The notes under the pieces are model-generated. The model ran no database searches. It had not been told where the DNA came from and was given only the letters and a program-made list of their open reading frames with translations. A program made the translations under genes and the position numbers. From positions 3,444,646 through 3,508,645 of the forward strand of contig OX457034.1 in assembly GCA_949752745.1 (NCBI GenBank): 64,000 nt of DNA, read 5' to 3'. Shown here one piece after another: positions 19,549-29,713 of the stretch. Numbering within the stretch: the first letter of the stretch is position 1; every line of letters starts with the position of its first letter. This stretch comes from Protula sp. h YS-2021. Lineage: Eukaryota; Annelida; Polychaeta; Sabellida; Serpulidae.

Positions 19549-20744
19549 TGTCAGAATATCTCTGGACCTGTTATGGCATTTCTCGGATGTACATGTAGTT
19601 TGATTTTAGTGTTAAGGCTTAATCACCACTTTCAACAAGGATTAGGGCATATCTCGACAGTATACGTCGTTTTGGTTATGTTTAGCTGTTTAAGTACGCA
19701 AAAGTGAGTTTTTGAGCATGCATGTGTTATTGTCGCTGTCAGAATTTTGTGTTCAGCGTTTTGAGTGTTCTGAGTGATTCTGTTTGTGCTCTACACGGTG
19801 TGTTGTGATGCGGAACGCATTTGAGTGCCGAGACACGCCCTTCGGTGCGGTGTTTCCCTTGAAGTGGCTGGTGGGTGCACGGGTGCATTTGTTGATGTGC
19901 TGCTTTTGTATAGAGCTTGACAGGACCGCAGCGATTGGTTTAGGATTTGGGGGGATCTTGATGCAGTGAATACGACGGAACTAGTTTCAGGTTCGTTTGA
20001 TGTCGTTTTGTTAGGTTTTGGGTCATCCAAAAATTTACTTATATATCAAGTATACCGGATATCTCCAGGAGTCGATATCGAAATTTCAAGTTTCACGTAG
20101 CATTGTGTAGATCGCGCCAAGATTGTGCACCTGGCAGTATTTTTGTGTTTAAAAATTTTTATGTTGTCGGTTTTTGAGACAAGTGAAATTTTTGTGCTAC
20201 CTAGCACAAACTTTGCGTGTAATTTTCAACTATTTAGAAATATCATAGATCATTACCGACAAAGCCTTTTTGTAGTAGAGTTCGCGATCTTCCCAAAAAC
20301 ATCATTTTTTGGCCCGTATGTCACTGGGAACATATGTTTTTGGGCAGCTATTTTCTTATTGGTCCTAAGTTTTGGCGGGAAGCTCTTTGATTGGTTACAT
20401 ATTTAATTAGCAGCGGCTGTTCTGCCAGCGAGTATTTAAGGAACGCGCTTGCTGCACCAGCAGCAGTTGGTTTTTGGAAAACATAGAGGCCACACGTCAG
20501 GTGTGAGTACTCGTGGTGCAAAGGAAGTTGTTATTTGTGGTGCTGGTGCACGGATAGTTGTCATTATGGATGGAGTAAAATAAGAGAAATAAAAAGAAAC
20601 ATTCAAATGAGAGATTAGTTTAATTCCACTGCAGTTTCACTGGATATAAATAGAAACGGAATTTCGGAAATTATAAAACGTTTCAATCTTGCTCCGTCGA
20701 AAGTCACACGACACCTTACACGAGGACCCGCTAATATCGTGACA
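19549..20744 (+). repeat. Element B 3' LTR
   Basis: 1196 bp; I found no difference from 13572-14767. It ends TGACA, followed by target duplication ttgtc (20745-20749). Confidence 0.94.
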
Positions 20745-20947
20745 TTGTCTTTTGTGACATTTCCTTGAACATCTACCGCCCGTGATCGGAGATTTCATGT
20801 GGTGGTTTAAGGGTTTTATGGAATGTGCTCCCCTTTGAGTCTTTCCGTGAATATTTCATATTCGTTAGTGATTAAAGTGTGTTAAACGGGTTTGCATACC
20901 CTAAGGTGATCAGAAAACAACTTTGGTGTTTTCTCGGAGTGGGAGTT
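20745..20947 (+). other. Element A 3' UTR remainder, hairpin and polypurine tract
   Basis: Resumes element A after the nested B insertion. It contains AGAAAACA (20912-20919) pairing with TGTTTTCT (20927-20934), then a polypurine tract ggagtgggag (20936-20945) just before the 3' LTR. No ORF is supported. Confidence 0.75.
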
Positions 20948-21264
20948 TGTTAGGGTATGCGAAAGTGATTTTCTGGGTGTTCTGAGGGCGTTCGCGGTTC
21001 ATTTGTTCTTTACTGTGTTCGTTGTGGTAGAGGATGCATGTGCTTCGTGGGAAGGCAGAAAGGCGCCCGTTGGTGCAGTAGTTTTCCTTCAGGAGTTAAG
21101 AAGTGGTGAAGCCCGCGCCGATCGGTTTAGGATTTGGAAGGATGTTGGTGTAGTGAACACGTTGGTGCTAGTGTCAAGTTCGTTTGAAGTCCTTTAGTTA
21201 GATTTAGCGCCATTTAAAAATTTACTTATATATCAAGTATATCGGGTATCTTCGGAAGTCGATG
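20948..21264 (+). repeat. Element A 3' LTR, left part
   Basis: Matches 7974-8291 with a few substitutions and a 1-bp indel. It is cut at ggaagtcgatg, where the sequence passes into Ngaro copy 3. A tg overlap at 21263-21264 is shared by both sides. About 80 bp of LTR are missing before the LTR resumes at 29001. Confidence 0.9.
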
Positions 21265-22493
21265 GCGAAGTTGCAATAGAGCCAGTCTATGGCTCTATTG
21301 TGGCAAACGACCGCTGCGCCTGCAGCAGTCGGGCTTGCGTCTGTGGCAATGTGAAAGGCGCGATCGGGCACATCCCTTTGGGAGGAAAAGCGAGATGTAC
21401 CGTTGAATGAGGCGCAAAGCACATTAAGCAGTAGTAAGTCTCGGCGAGTGTCCGTAGTGATACGGGTGCGGTGGTTAGGGCGACGTAGTGACGTCATAAG
21501 CACGATTAGACGACGCATGGCCGGACGTATGACACTGACAACACGTCCGACCCAGTTCAGTTTCCCCAGCAGGCTCTGGAGGTCGCGTTTTGAGAGCCGT
21601 CTGTTGTCGGGACTTGCGTAGTGGGAGAGAAGGGTTTGGACTTCGCATAGCTTATCCGTGGGAATTGACAGCGTGCAGTCGGTGGAGTCGATAGTCACTC
21701 CGAGAAACGTTAGTCTGCGCGTAGGGGAGATGCATTTCTCCCAGTTGATTGCGAAACCAAGCGACCGGAGGAGCCGTATCAAGCATTGCATTGCCTTGAG
21801 CGTGTCGTCAAATGTATCAGCGGTAATAAAAAAGTCATCGAGGTAGCAAATTATTGCTTTTATACCTTGTTTTTTAAGCATGCGGCAGACACTCTGAGTA
21901 ATACGATGGAAAATACCAACGCTTAATGAAGCCCCGAAGGGCAAGCGGGTATCTACAAGGTATGTGTGATGTTTATTACCCTTAAATTTCCACTTTAAGC
22001 CCGTTAGACGTTGGGACGCTTCGCTGAGCGGGACCTGCCGATAAGCTGATTTAAGGTCCACTTTTGCCATAAACGAGTTTCTACTGACCATATCGGCAGC
22101 GATGTCCACGGATGTAAAAACATGTTTGTCGGGGGTGGCGTGGGAGTTGACAGAAAGGCCTTCTGGTTGCGAGCAATCGTGAATTAGCCTGATTTCACCG
22201 TTTTCTTTGGGTATGGCGGAGAGCGGGGAGACAATGGCCGGTTTTTCTACCACTACTTTATAGCGACCCAGGGCAATTTCCTTCTTTATTTCGCTCTCTA
22301 CCTCATCACGATATTGTCGCTCAGCCACGCGGCTGTTGGGGGCTTCGGCACACTGAATATTTTCCGTGCGAACGTTAACGATATCGAACCCATTACGTAA
22401 TCCGTTGAGAATAAATACCTTGTCCTTATCCGTTTCAAGTTGTCGTTCCCATTCGTCGAGCCGGTCAGACAGTGGGCTAGAGACGGCGTGCCG
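21263..22493 (-). pseudogene. Ngaro copy 3 ORF2 fragment (RT, partial RNase H)
   Basis: Retains the whole RT (VDLKSAYRQ, YLDD) and the first RNase H block (ATDASPTAAGAAV). It is then cut after IDWLYCNFA and runs into LTR sequence, reading a few unrelated codons to about 21222. The rest of RNase H is missing, so it is inactive. It is in frame with ORF1 across the same UAG. Confidence 0.87.
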
Positions 22494-23501
22494 CTAGTCT
22501 CTGTGAGCAATCTCGGGGTGGTTCTGGAAACATTTCAGGCAGGCATGCATGAATCGGCAGTTTAGTAGACTGCAACCCCGGCGCGAATTAAAGTTGCGAC
22601 AAATTTCCGTGCCGTTCGGGGCCCTTGGAGCTTCCACCCTGGGTCTAGCGTGCTGCTTCCGGGTGGATGTTGATTGGGCGCGAGACGAGAAGCAACATAT
22701 GCCTAGGAGATACGCATCGTCGTCTCCCCAACGGATTTGCCCCGACGCCACCCGTTGCCGGTATTCGAAATCATACCTCATACAGTTGGCTAGCGGGTAA
22801 TACTCGCACATATCTCCAAACTTTATGCCGTAGAGATTGTAGCGATCACGCTCGTCTTCCGTCTCCAACTGTCCTGAGCGCTTTAGGGCGCTAAAGATGC
22901 GGGCGTGGCCTTTCACCCACTGCTGCCACGTGGTGTCCTCAGGCCTCACGCGTTTCGCCGCGCTCGTCACGATCACTTTCGCATCACCGTTCGACGATAA
23001 CACTGTCTCTGTGCCCTGACTCCCCAGGAAGGATCCACAGAAATCTTGGACAAATAATGGTCGCGTGTTACCTGGGGTTCTCCCGGTCTGCCATGGGTCG
23101 TCGTCCGGGGTCTGCGGCTTGTCCACGAGGGAGTCCAGCATGGCTGTCATCGTCTCTGTGTTAAGGCGTGGAAGGTCATTCAGGGTAGCTGGTGCCGCGT
23201 CGCTGCGTAGCCGGGGTCTGTCGGCCGGAAATTTCTCAATGATGTCCGATGTGGGACCGGTACGGGAACTCGCACTGTCGGACTTTGCGTCCTTAAGGTC
23301 TGCGACGGCCGCTAGCAGCATTCTCTCTTGGCCGAGCGAGAGTTTTAGCGCCTTAATGACGACCTTGTCAATGTGCAGTACACTGTCGATGGAAAAGAAT
23401 TCCTCGCTCAGGAGAGCGTCGACAGTGGATTCGAGAAGGTTTCTCGACGCAGCCCATTCTTTCAACTCTTTAATTGCACTGTCGACTTTATCCTTATTCA
23501 T
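22494..23501 (-). CDS. Ngaro copy 3 ORF1, gag-like protein
   Basis: Complete 335-residue gag-like ORF with the same C-terminal CCCH finger and second Cys/His cluster as copy 1, and Glu at residue 33. Near-identical to copy 2; an Ala replaces Thr in the DDAYLLGICC segment. The element around it is truncated, so any product would come from a defective copy. Confidence 0.8.
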   Translation of the reverse strand: MNKDKVDSAIKELKEWAASRNLLESTVDALLSEEFFSIDSVLHIDKVVIKALKLSLGQERMLLAAVADLKDAKSDSASSRTGPTSDIIEKFPADRPRLRSDAAPATLNDLPRLNTETMTAMLDSLVDKPQTPDDDPWQTGRTPGNTRPLFVQDFCGSFLGSQGTETVLSSNGDAKVIVTSAAKRVRPEDTTWQQWVKGHARIFSALKRSGQLETEDERDRYNLYGIKFGDMCEYYPLANCMRYDFEYRQRVASGQIRWGDDDAYLLGICCFSSRAQSTSTRKQHARPRVEAPRAPNGTEICRNFNSRRGCSLLNCRFMHACLKCFQNHPEIAHRD

Positions 23502-23814
23502 TTTTTTGTTTCCTTGCTCTCTCAGTGTTTTTTTTATACAGTTATAGGGGGCTCACTGCTTGGCCGTAATTGCAATTAATGCCCTATTCAGACGGCACTG
23601 CTCAGGCAAGATCTTAATTGCAATTAGAGTACTCACGCATATTGATGCCCCAAATCCTAACAATCCCTTGCACTAATTGCAATTCAGAGTCCAAGCTTGT
23701 CAGCTGTCCGGGTGACGCTTGTTAGGCTTAACAATTGATATCCACAAATTGCAAATAAGAGCTTCAAGTTTATACACAATGTCGCATATATCACACTTTT
23801 ATTTATTGGTTTTT

Positions 23815-23949
23815 TTAAAACTTATAGCGTTCTAGTCTCTAGCCGTTATGGCTGGCAAGACGAATGAGAGAGTGGTTTGGGTACAAATGTTTATTGCCTG
23901 ACTGCTGAACACATTATGCATAAAACAAACATACTTTAAGAAACTGTCC
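23815..23949 (-). repeat. Ngaro copy 2 repeat B2
   Basis: 135 bp, right end of the minus-strand element, reading ttaaaacttatagcg on the + strand. Confidence 0.88.
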
Positions 23950-24029
23950 ACTAACAAGACTAACATATTCAACATAAAACTGTACTTGTAAACAATTAAA
24001 CAGGGAAGGGGAAGGGGGATGGAGGTGGG

Positions 24030-24369
24030 TCTCTGGAAGCGCTTGCTTGACCAGTGCTTGCTTTGCATTTGTGAGGGGAAGCTTGGAAGAGCCTTGTTAT
24101 GTACCGTCCGACTTAATCCCTGCACGACTCAACGGCCAATAGAACACAGGCAAGACAGAAGGTACTCTGGGGCGAGCTCCGCCCCCGAGTTACTGAGTGT
24201 GTGCTTCGCTCCCGCCTTGCATGACGGCACGCTGTAAGCCGAGACGCTCTGTCTACATCTCCGTCTGGCACGCTCCGTCGCTGTCAAGTCGAGTAGCGTG
24301 GGGGATTAAGGGGGAAAAGGGGCAGCGCATCACCAGAGTTTTAAAATCAAATAACACTTTATTTTTTAA
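24030..24369 (-). repeat. Ngaro copy 2 repeat A2
   Basis: 340 bp. It shares the ttactgagtg variant with copy 4, whereas A1 copies read ttacagagtg. Confidence 0.88.
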
Positions 24370-24504
24370 TTAAAACTTATAGCGTTCTAGTCTCTAGCCG
24401 TTATGGCTGGCAAGACGAATGAGAGAGTGGTTTGGGTACAAATGTTTATTGCCTGACTGCTGAACACATTATGCATAAAACAAACATACTTTAAGAAACT
24501 GTCC
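24370..24504 (-). repeat. Ngaro copy 2 repeat B1
   Basis: 135 bp, abutting A2. It carries the complement of AATAAA as the poly(A) candidate. Confidence 0.88.
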
Positions 24505-24538
24505 AAATACCCAAACCACGAAGTGTTACTTGTAGTAG

Positions 24539-25525
24539 TTAGGACAAGGCGTTTTGAACGTTTGATCCCATGGTTTTTGCACAATCCAGGCGTAGACTCA
24601 GAGGGACGTCAGTGTATCGCGTGTAGGACTCCGATGTCCAGTCTCCTTGGCTCTTAATCACTTGCGGTGGCAGCCCACAGGCAAGAGCAAAGGTAGCCCC
24701 GGCTCGTCGTAGGCTATGGCCGCTGTAGGCTGAGTCATCTAGCCCAACAGCACGCAGTTTGCATTTCAGCATCGACGAGAACGCTGCGTGGGAGAGAGGG
24801 ACGGTGGAGTCCGGGGTTCTGTAGGAGAAAAGCGCCGCTTTACCATGTGCGGGCGAAAGGCGGAGGTGGTGTTTTAACGCTGCAGTGGGGCATACTGTAG
24901 ACTGCTCTACCTCTGGGATTGGGATGACGAGGGCTCGTGAAAAGTTGCGAAGTGTTTTGGTGCGTTTTACGTGAACTAGGGCGCCATCTGCACACAGCGT
25001 TACGTCATCACGGCAGAGGTCAGTTCTACAGTCGTGGCTAGTCTGGGTACGGGATAGCAGCGAGGACTTGCGCAGAAAGGTAAAGAAGCCCATGAGACAA
25101 GCAGCCCAGAAGCAGGCCTCTAATGGTTGCGAGAGGTCGAGAACTCCTCGGACGCGCTGCAAGATATCCAGCGAGAGCGGTAGTTTCTGTCGAGGTGGCG
25201 TACCTTTCTGCGTGTCGATTCCTTTCAATAGCGTCTTCACGAAGTGGTTATTCTCAATGGGGTTCGTGTAACCCAGCTCCAAGTGGAGTAGGCGAACTGC
25301 AGCGAGATAGCATCTCACGGACTGGGGTTTCAGGGATCGGCTGAGAAAACACGCGTAACGGAGCACGGTCGTAGTTTCTGCGGGGGCTGGGCGCATCCTA
25401 AAGGCTTGGCAGAAGGCCAGGTAAGACTTCAGCTGAGCCGAGTACGTTTCACGAGTGCTTTCTGCTAGGGCTGCTCTGCGGAATTGGGCCACTTCGTTGT
25501 CCAAAATTTGTGTCTCCCGTACCAC
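24539..25525 (-). CDS. Ngaro copy 2 ORF3, tyrosine recombinase
   Basis: 328-codon YR. Catalytic set complete: Arg152, His270 (CAT at 24718-24716), Arg273, Trp296, Tyr304. It differs from copy 1 at a few residues (for example VEQSTV and DVPLSL). As in copy 1, the open frame begins with GTG and overlaps ORF2 by 61 nt in the -1 frame, and no nearby ATG is available. Expected to integrate circular cDNA without target duplication. Confidence 0.9.
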   Translation of the reverse strand: MVRETQILDNEVAQFRRAALAESTRETYSAQLKSYLAFCQAFRMRPAPAETTTVLRYACFLSRSLKPQSVRCYLAAVRLLHLELGYTNPIENNHFVKTLLKGIDTQKGTPPRQKLPLSLDILQRVRGVLDLSQPLEACFWAACLMGFFTFLRKSSLLSRTQTSHDCRTDLCRDDVTLCADGALVHVKRTKTLRNFSRALVIPIPEVEQSTVCPTAALKHHLRLSPAHGKAALFSYRTPDSTVPLSHAAFSSMLKCKLRAVGLDDSAYSGHSLRRAGATFALACGLPPQVIKSQGDWTSESYTRYTDVPLSLRLDCAKTMGSNVQNALS

Positions 25526-27138
25526 TCCTGGAACAAACGACGCATAGCAATTGGTGACATGTGGTGCCGGAGGTCAGCGAGCGGGACGTGGCCGAATGCA
25601 TACGTGGCATGTGGAAGGCTGGATAGTCGCGAAATGGCATCCGGGAGCTTATTAAGTTTCGTGTTTACGTAGGCGGCACATATTTTAATGTCAAACTCAA
25701 CGCATAATATTAGTATTTCGCATAAAACATCGGACGCAATAGTGTTTCTAATTCTTCCTCGGTTAAGGGCATAAAGGGTTGCTTTATTATCCGAATATAG
25801 TTGAACCGTCTTAGAAGCGCAGAACGGTGCCCAGCGGCGCAGCGCCAAAAGAACAGCAGCTAGTTCTTTCGTATTAATGTCGCAATCATTGATGGCGGGC
25901 ATATCCGTGGCGAAGTTGCAATAGAGCCAGTCTATGGCTCTATTGTGGCAAACGACCGCTGCGCCTGCAGCAGTCGGGCTTGCGTCTGTGGCAATGTGAA
26001 AGGCGCGATCGGGCACATCCCTTTGGGAGGAAAAGCGAGATGTACCGTTGAATGAGGCGCAAAGCACATTAAGCAGTAGTAAGTCTCGGCGAGTGTCCGT
26101 AGTGATACGGGTGCGGTGGTTAGGGCGACGTAGTGACGTCATAAGCACGATTAGACGACGCATGGCCGGACGTATGACACTGACAACACGTCCGACCCAG
26201 TTCAGTTTCCCCAGCAGGCTCTGGAGGTCGCGTTTTGAGAGCCGTCTGTTGTCGGGACTTGCGTAGTGGGAGAGAAGGGTTTGGACTTCGCATAGCTTAT
26301 CTGTGGGAATTGACAGCGTGCAGTCGGTGGAGTCGATAGTCACTCCCAGAAACGTTAGTCTGCGCGTAGGGGAGATGCATTTCTCCCAGTTGATTGCGAA
26401 ACCAAGCGACCGGAGGAGCCGTATCAAGCATTGCATTGCCTTGAGCGTGTCGTCAAATGTATCAGCGGTAATAAAAAAGTCATCGAGGTAGCAAATTATT
26501 GCTTTTATACCTTGTTTTTTAAGCATGCGGCAGACATTCTGAGTAATACGATGGAAAATACCAACGCTTAATGAAGCCCCGAAGGGCAAGCGGGTATCTA
26601 CAAGGTATGTGTGATGTTTATTACCCTTAAATTTCCACTTTAAGCCCGTTAGACGTTGGGACGCTTCGCTGAGCGGGACCTGCCGATAAGCTGATTTAAG
26701 GTCCACTTTTGCCATAAACGAGTTTCTACTGACCATATCGGCAGCGATGTCCACGGATGTAAAAACATGTTTGTCGGGGGTGGCGTGGGAGTTGACAGAA
26801 AGGCCTTCTGGTTGCGAGCAATCGTGAATTAGCCTGATTTCACCGTTTTCTTTGGGTATGGCGGAGAGCGGGGAGACAATGGCCGGTTTTTCTACCACTA
26901 CTTTATAGCGACCCAGGGCAATTTCCTTCTTTATTTCGCTCTCTACCTCATCACGATATTGTCGCTCAGCCACGCGGCTGTTGGGGGCTTCGGCACACTG
27001 AATATTTTCCGTGCGAACGTTAACGATATCGAACCCATTACGTAATCCGTTGAGAATAAATACCTTGTCCTTATCCGTTTCAAGTTGTCGTTCCCATTCG
27101 TCGAGCCGGTCAGACAGTGGGCTAGAGACGGCGTGCCG
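25465..27138 (-). CDS. Ngaro copy 2 ORF2, reverse transcriptase/RNase H
   Basis: Same architecture as copy 1: RT with VDLKSAYRQ and YLDD, RNase H with TDAS, TKEL, YSDN and LPDAISR. It is in frame with ORF1 past the UAG at 27141-27139. It carries Asn for Ser in ITQNVCR. All catalytic residues are retained. Confidence 0.88.
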   Translation of the reverse strand, partial: RHAVSSPLSDRLDEWERQLETDKDKVFILNGLRNGFDIVNVRTENIQCAEAPNSRVAERQYRDEVESEIKKEIALGRYKVVVEKPAIVSPLSAIPKENGEIRLIHDCSQPEGLSVNSHATPDKHVFTSVDIAADMVSRNSFMAKVDLKSAYRQVPLSEASQRLTGLKWKFKGNKHHTYLVDTRLPFGASLSVGIFHRITQNVCRMLKKQGIKAIICYLDDFFITADTFDDTLKAMQCLIRLLRSLGFAINWEKCISPTRRLTFLGVTIDSTDCTLSIPTDKLCEVQTLLSHYASPDNRRLSKRDLQSLLGKLNWVGRVVSVIRPAMRRLIVLMTSLRRPNHRTRITTDTRRDLLLLNVLCASFNGTSRFSSQRDVPDRAFHIATDASPTAAGAAVVCHNRAIDWLYCNFATDMPAINDCDINTKELAAVLLALRRWAPFCASKTVQLYSDNKATLYALNRGRIRNTIASDVLCEILILCVEFDIKICAAYVNTKLNKLPDAISRLSSLPHATYAFGHVPLADLRHHMSPIAMRRLFQEWYGRHKFWTTKWPNSAEQP

Positions 27139-28146
27139 CTAGTCTCTGTGAGCAATCTCGGGGTGGTTCTGGAAACATTTCAGGCAGGCATGCATGAATC
27201 GGCAGTTTAGTAGACTGCAACCCCGGCGCGAATTAAAGTTGCGACAAATTTCCGTGCCGTTCGGGGCCCTTGGAGCTTCCACCCTGGGTCTAGCGTGCTG
27301 CTTCCGGGTGGATGTTGATTGGGCGCGAGACGAGAAGCAACATATGCCTAGGAGATACGTATCGTCGTCTCCCCAACGGATTTGCCCCGACGCCACCCGT
27401 TGCCGGTATTCGAAATCATACCTCATACAGTTGGCTAGCGGGTAATACTCGCACATATCTCCAAACTTTATGCCGTAGAGATTGTAGCGATCACGCTCGT
27501 CTTCCGTCTCCAACTGTCCTGAGCGCTTTAGGGCGCTAAAGATGCGGGCGTGGCCTTTCACCCACTGCTGCCACGTGGTGTCCTCAGGCCTCACGCGTTT
27601 CGCCGCGCTCGTCACGATCACTTTCGCATCACCGTTCGACGATAACACTGTCTCTGTGCCCTGACTCCCCAGGAAGGATCCACAGAAATCTTGGACAAAT
27701 AATGGTCGCGTGTTACCTGGGGTTCTCCCGGTCTGCCATGGGTCGTCGTCCGGGGTCTGCGGCTTGTCCACGAGGGAGTCCAGCATGGCTGTCATCGTCT
27801 CTGTGTTAAGGCGTGGAAGGTCATTCAGGGTAGCTGGTGCCGCGTCGCTGCGTAGCCGGGGTCTGTCGGCCGGAAATTTCTCAATGATGTCCGATGTGGG
27901 ACCGGTACGGGAACTCGCACTGTCGGACTTTGCGTCCTTAAGGTCTGCGACGGCCGCTAGCAGCATTCTCTCTTGGCCGAGCGAGAGTTTTAGCGCCTTA
28001 ATGACGACCTTGTCAATGTGCAGTACACTGTCGATGGAAAAGAATTCCTCGCTCAGGAGAGCGTCGACAGTGGATTCGAGAAGGTTTCTCGACGCAGCCC
28101 ATTCTTTCAACTCTTTAATTGCACTGTCAACTTTATCCTTATTCAT
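27139..28146 (-). CDS. Ngaro copy 2 ORF1, gag-like protein
   Basis: 335 residues from ATG 28146. C-terminal CCCH plus Cys/His cluster identical to copy 1, Glu33. It ends at the single UAG that separates it from RT in the same frame. Confidence 0.82.
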   Translation of the reverse strand: MNKDKVDSAIKELKEWAASRNLLESTVDALLSEEFFSIDSVLHIDKVVIKALKLSLGQERMLLAAVADLKDAKSDSASSRTGPTSDIIEKFPADRPRLRSDAAPATLNDLPRLNTETMTAMLDSLVDKPQTPDDDPWQTGRTPGNTRPLFVQDFCGSFLGSQGTETVLSSNGDAKVIVTSAAKRVRPEDTTWQQWVKGHARIFSALKRSGQLETEDERDRYNLYGIKFGDMCEYYPLANCMRYDFEYRQRVASGQIRWGDDDTYLLGICCFSSRAQSTSTRKQHARPRVEAPRAPNGTEICRNFNSRRGCSLLNCRFMHACLKCFQNHPEIAHRD

Positions 28147-28659
28147 TTTTTTTTGTTTCCTTGCTCTCTCAGTTTTTTTTTATACAGTTATAGGGGGCTC
28201 ACTGCTTGGCCGTAATTGCAATTAATGCCCTATTCAGACGGCACTGCTCAGGCAAGATCTTAATTGCAATTAGAGTACTCACGCATATTGATGCCCCAAA
28301 TCCTAACAATCCCTTGCACTAATTGCAATTCAGAGTCCAAGCTTGTCAGCTGTTCGGGTGACGCTTGTTAGGCTTAACAATTGATATCCACAAATTGCAA
28401 TTAAGAGCTTCAAGTTTATACACAATGTCGCATATATCACACGTTTATTTATTGGTTTTTTATATATACATTTTATTCCCTTTACCTTACGCCCTGTATC
28501 AATCGTTATCCTGAAAGCTACTTTAATCAAATGTAATTATCCTTTGTGTCCTTTTCTGGTTTTCTTTATTATTATTTTTTTTTTTAGTTTATTATTATTT
28601 TATCCTGAAGGCTAGCTAATATTCCATTTGGCTGTGTCTTTCCGTTTTTTTTCTTTTGC
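28147..28659 (-). other. Ngaro copy 2 5' untranslated region
   Basis: AT-rich leader equivalent to 2180-2693. It keeps the AATTGCAATT palindromes (+ strand about 28214, 28262, 28320 and a fourth, better one near 28393) and long T-runs. No gene is supported. Confidence 0.75.
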
Positions 28660-28999
28660 TCTCTGGAAGCGCTTGCTTGACCAGTGCTTGCTTTGCATTT
28701 GTGAGGGGAAGCTTGGAAGAGCCTTGTTATGTACCGTCCGACTTAATCCCTGCACGACTCAACGGCCAATAGAACACAGGCATGACAGAAGGTACTCTGG
28801 GGCGAGCTCCGCCCCCGAGTTACAGAGTGTGTGCTTCGCTCCCGCCTTGCATGACGGCACGCTGTAAGCCGAGACGCTCTGTCTACATCTCCGTCTGGCA
28901 CGCTCCGTCGCTGTCCAGTCGAGTAGCGTGGGGGATTAAGGGGGAAAAGGGGCAGCGCATCACCAGAGTTTTAAAATCAAATAACACTTTATTTTTTAA
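28660..28999 (-). repeat. Ngaro copy 2 repeat A1 (left end)
   Basis: 340-bp terminal repeat. Outside it, element A's LTR resumes directly without duplicated bases. Confidence 0.88.
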
Positions 29000-29000
29000 T

Positions 29001-29630
29001 TAGAATTTTTCGGTTTGTTGGGTTTTGAGAGGAGTAAAATTTTTGTGCTACATAGCACAAACTTTGCGTGTGATTTTCAAGAATTTGGAAATACAATAGA
29101 TAATAATCGACAAAGCCTCTTTGTAGAAGAGTTCATGTTCTTCCCGAAAACATCACTTTTTGGGCGATACGTAACTTGTAAGATATGTTTTTGGGCAACT
29201 ACTTTCTCACTGGTCCTTAATTTAGGCGCGAAGCTCTTTGATTGGTCGCATTTTTAATTAGCGGCGGCTGTTCTGCCAGCAACTATATAAGGAACGCGCT
29301 TGCTGCGCCATCAACAGTTGATTTTGGGAAAGCATAGAGGATACACGTCAGGTGTGTGTCCAAGTGGTGCACAGGGTGTTGGTGCACGTGGTGCTGGTGC
29401 ACTGGGAATTGTTATTTTGGAAAAATATAAAGTAAGGAAATAAAAACAGATATTAACGAGACTGACTAGTTTGCTTCCGCAGTAGTTGTACCTGGATATA
29501 AAAGAAAAAAAAACGGAATCTTAGAAATCATAAGATAATACAATTAGTCTTGTGTCTGTTCGTCGCTACACCTCCTGTTGAAAGTCAAAGACGCACAACG
29601 CTGGGATCCGAAGACTACAAACACCTAACA
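29001..29630 (+). repeat. Element A 3' LTR, right part
   Basis: Matches 8363-8992, including the promoter module, poly(A) signal and terminal CCTAACA. It is followed by gacaa, the right target duplication of element A, and then satellite. Confidence 0.9.
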
Positions 29631-29713
29631 GACAAAAGTCAAGAAAATAAGAGAAAACAGGTGGAAATCTGAGAAATCAGGAAAAATAGGCTGGAAGCGA
29701 TCTGGTGGAAGAT
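29631..29713. repeat. Satellite sliver between elements A and C
   Basis: 83 bp of purine-rich satellite that continues the register broken at 7973. Its last five bases aagat are the left target duplication of element C. Confidence 0.88.

Larger units (their letters stand above)
13572..20744 (+). mobile_element. Gmr1-like LTR retrotransposon B (complete, young)
   Basis: 7173-bp element with equal-length LTRs (1196 bp each), in which I saw no difference. It has a tRNA-Pro primer site, one uninterrupted gag-pol ORF, a polypurine tract and a 5-bp target duplication. It sits in the 3' UTR of element A in the same orientation. Intact coding plus identical LTRs suggest a recent, possibly still competent copy. 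No envelope ORF is present. Confidence 0.95.
21263..23814 (-). mobile_element. Ngaro copy 3, truncated at both ends
   Basis: On the minus strand this copy runs from the middle of the 5' UTR (23814) through ORF1 into ORF2. It breaks inside RNase H at 21263, where LTR A begins. It lacks A1, the ORF2 end, the recombinase and B1-A2-B2. At 23814 it abuts B2 of copy 2 in a T-run. The breakpoints fit a deletion removing its 3' half plus ~80 bp of LTR, and insertion of copy 2 in its 5' UTR with later loss of the duplicated 5' end. Confidence 0.85.
23815..28999 (-). mobile_element. Ngaro copy 2 (complete, minus strand)
   Basis: 5185-bp full-length element with A1 28660-28999, three ORFs, B1 24370-24504, A2 24030-24369 and B2 23815-23949. 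All ORFs are open, and the recombinase keeps its catalytic His, so this is the best candidate for a functional copy. Its A1 end joins LTR A at ttagaattttt (29000). Its B2 end joins copy 3. A1 and A2 differ at about three positions. Confidence 0.92.
7974..29630 (+). mobile_element. Gmr1-like LTR retrotransposon A, host of nested insertions
   Basis: LTR element bounded by 5-bp duplications gacaa (7969-7973 and 29631-29635), with LTR ends TGTTAGG...CCTAACA. Its own sequence is 7974-13571, 20750-21264 and 29001-29630. The rest is element B, inserted in its 3' UTR, and two Ngaro elements, inserted in its 3' LTR. Gag-pol has several frameshifts and a nonsense codon. By eye the two LTRs differ at about ten substitutions in ~950 aligned bp (roughly 1 percent), whereas B's LTRs show no difference. 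A is thus the oldest LTR element here. Pol order is protease, integrase, RT, RNase H. Confidence 0.9.
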
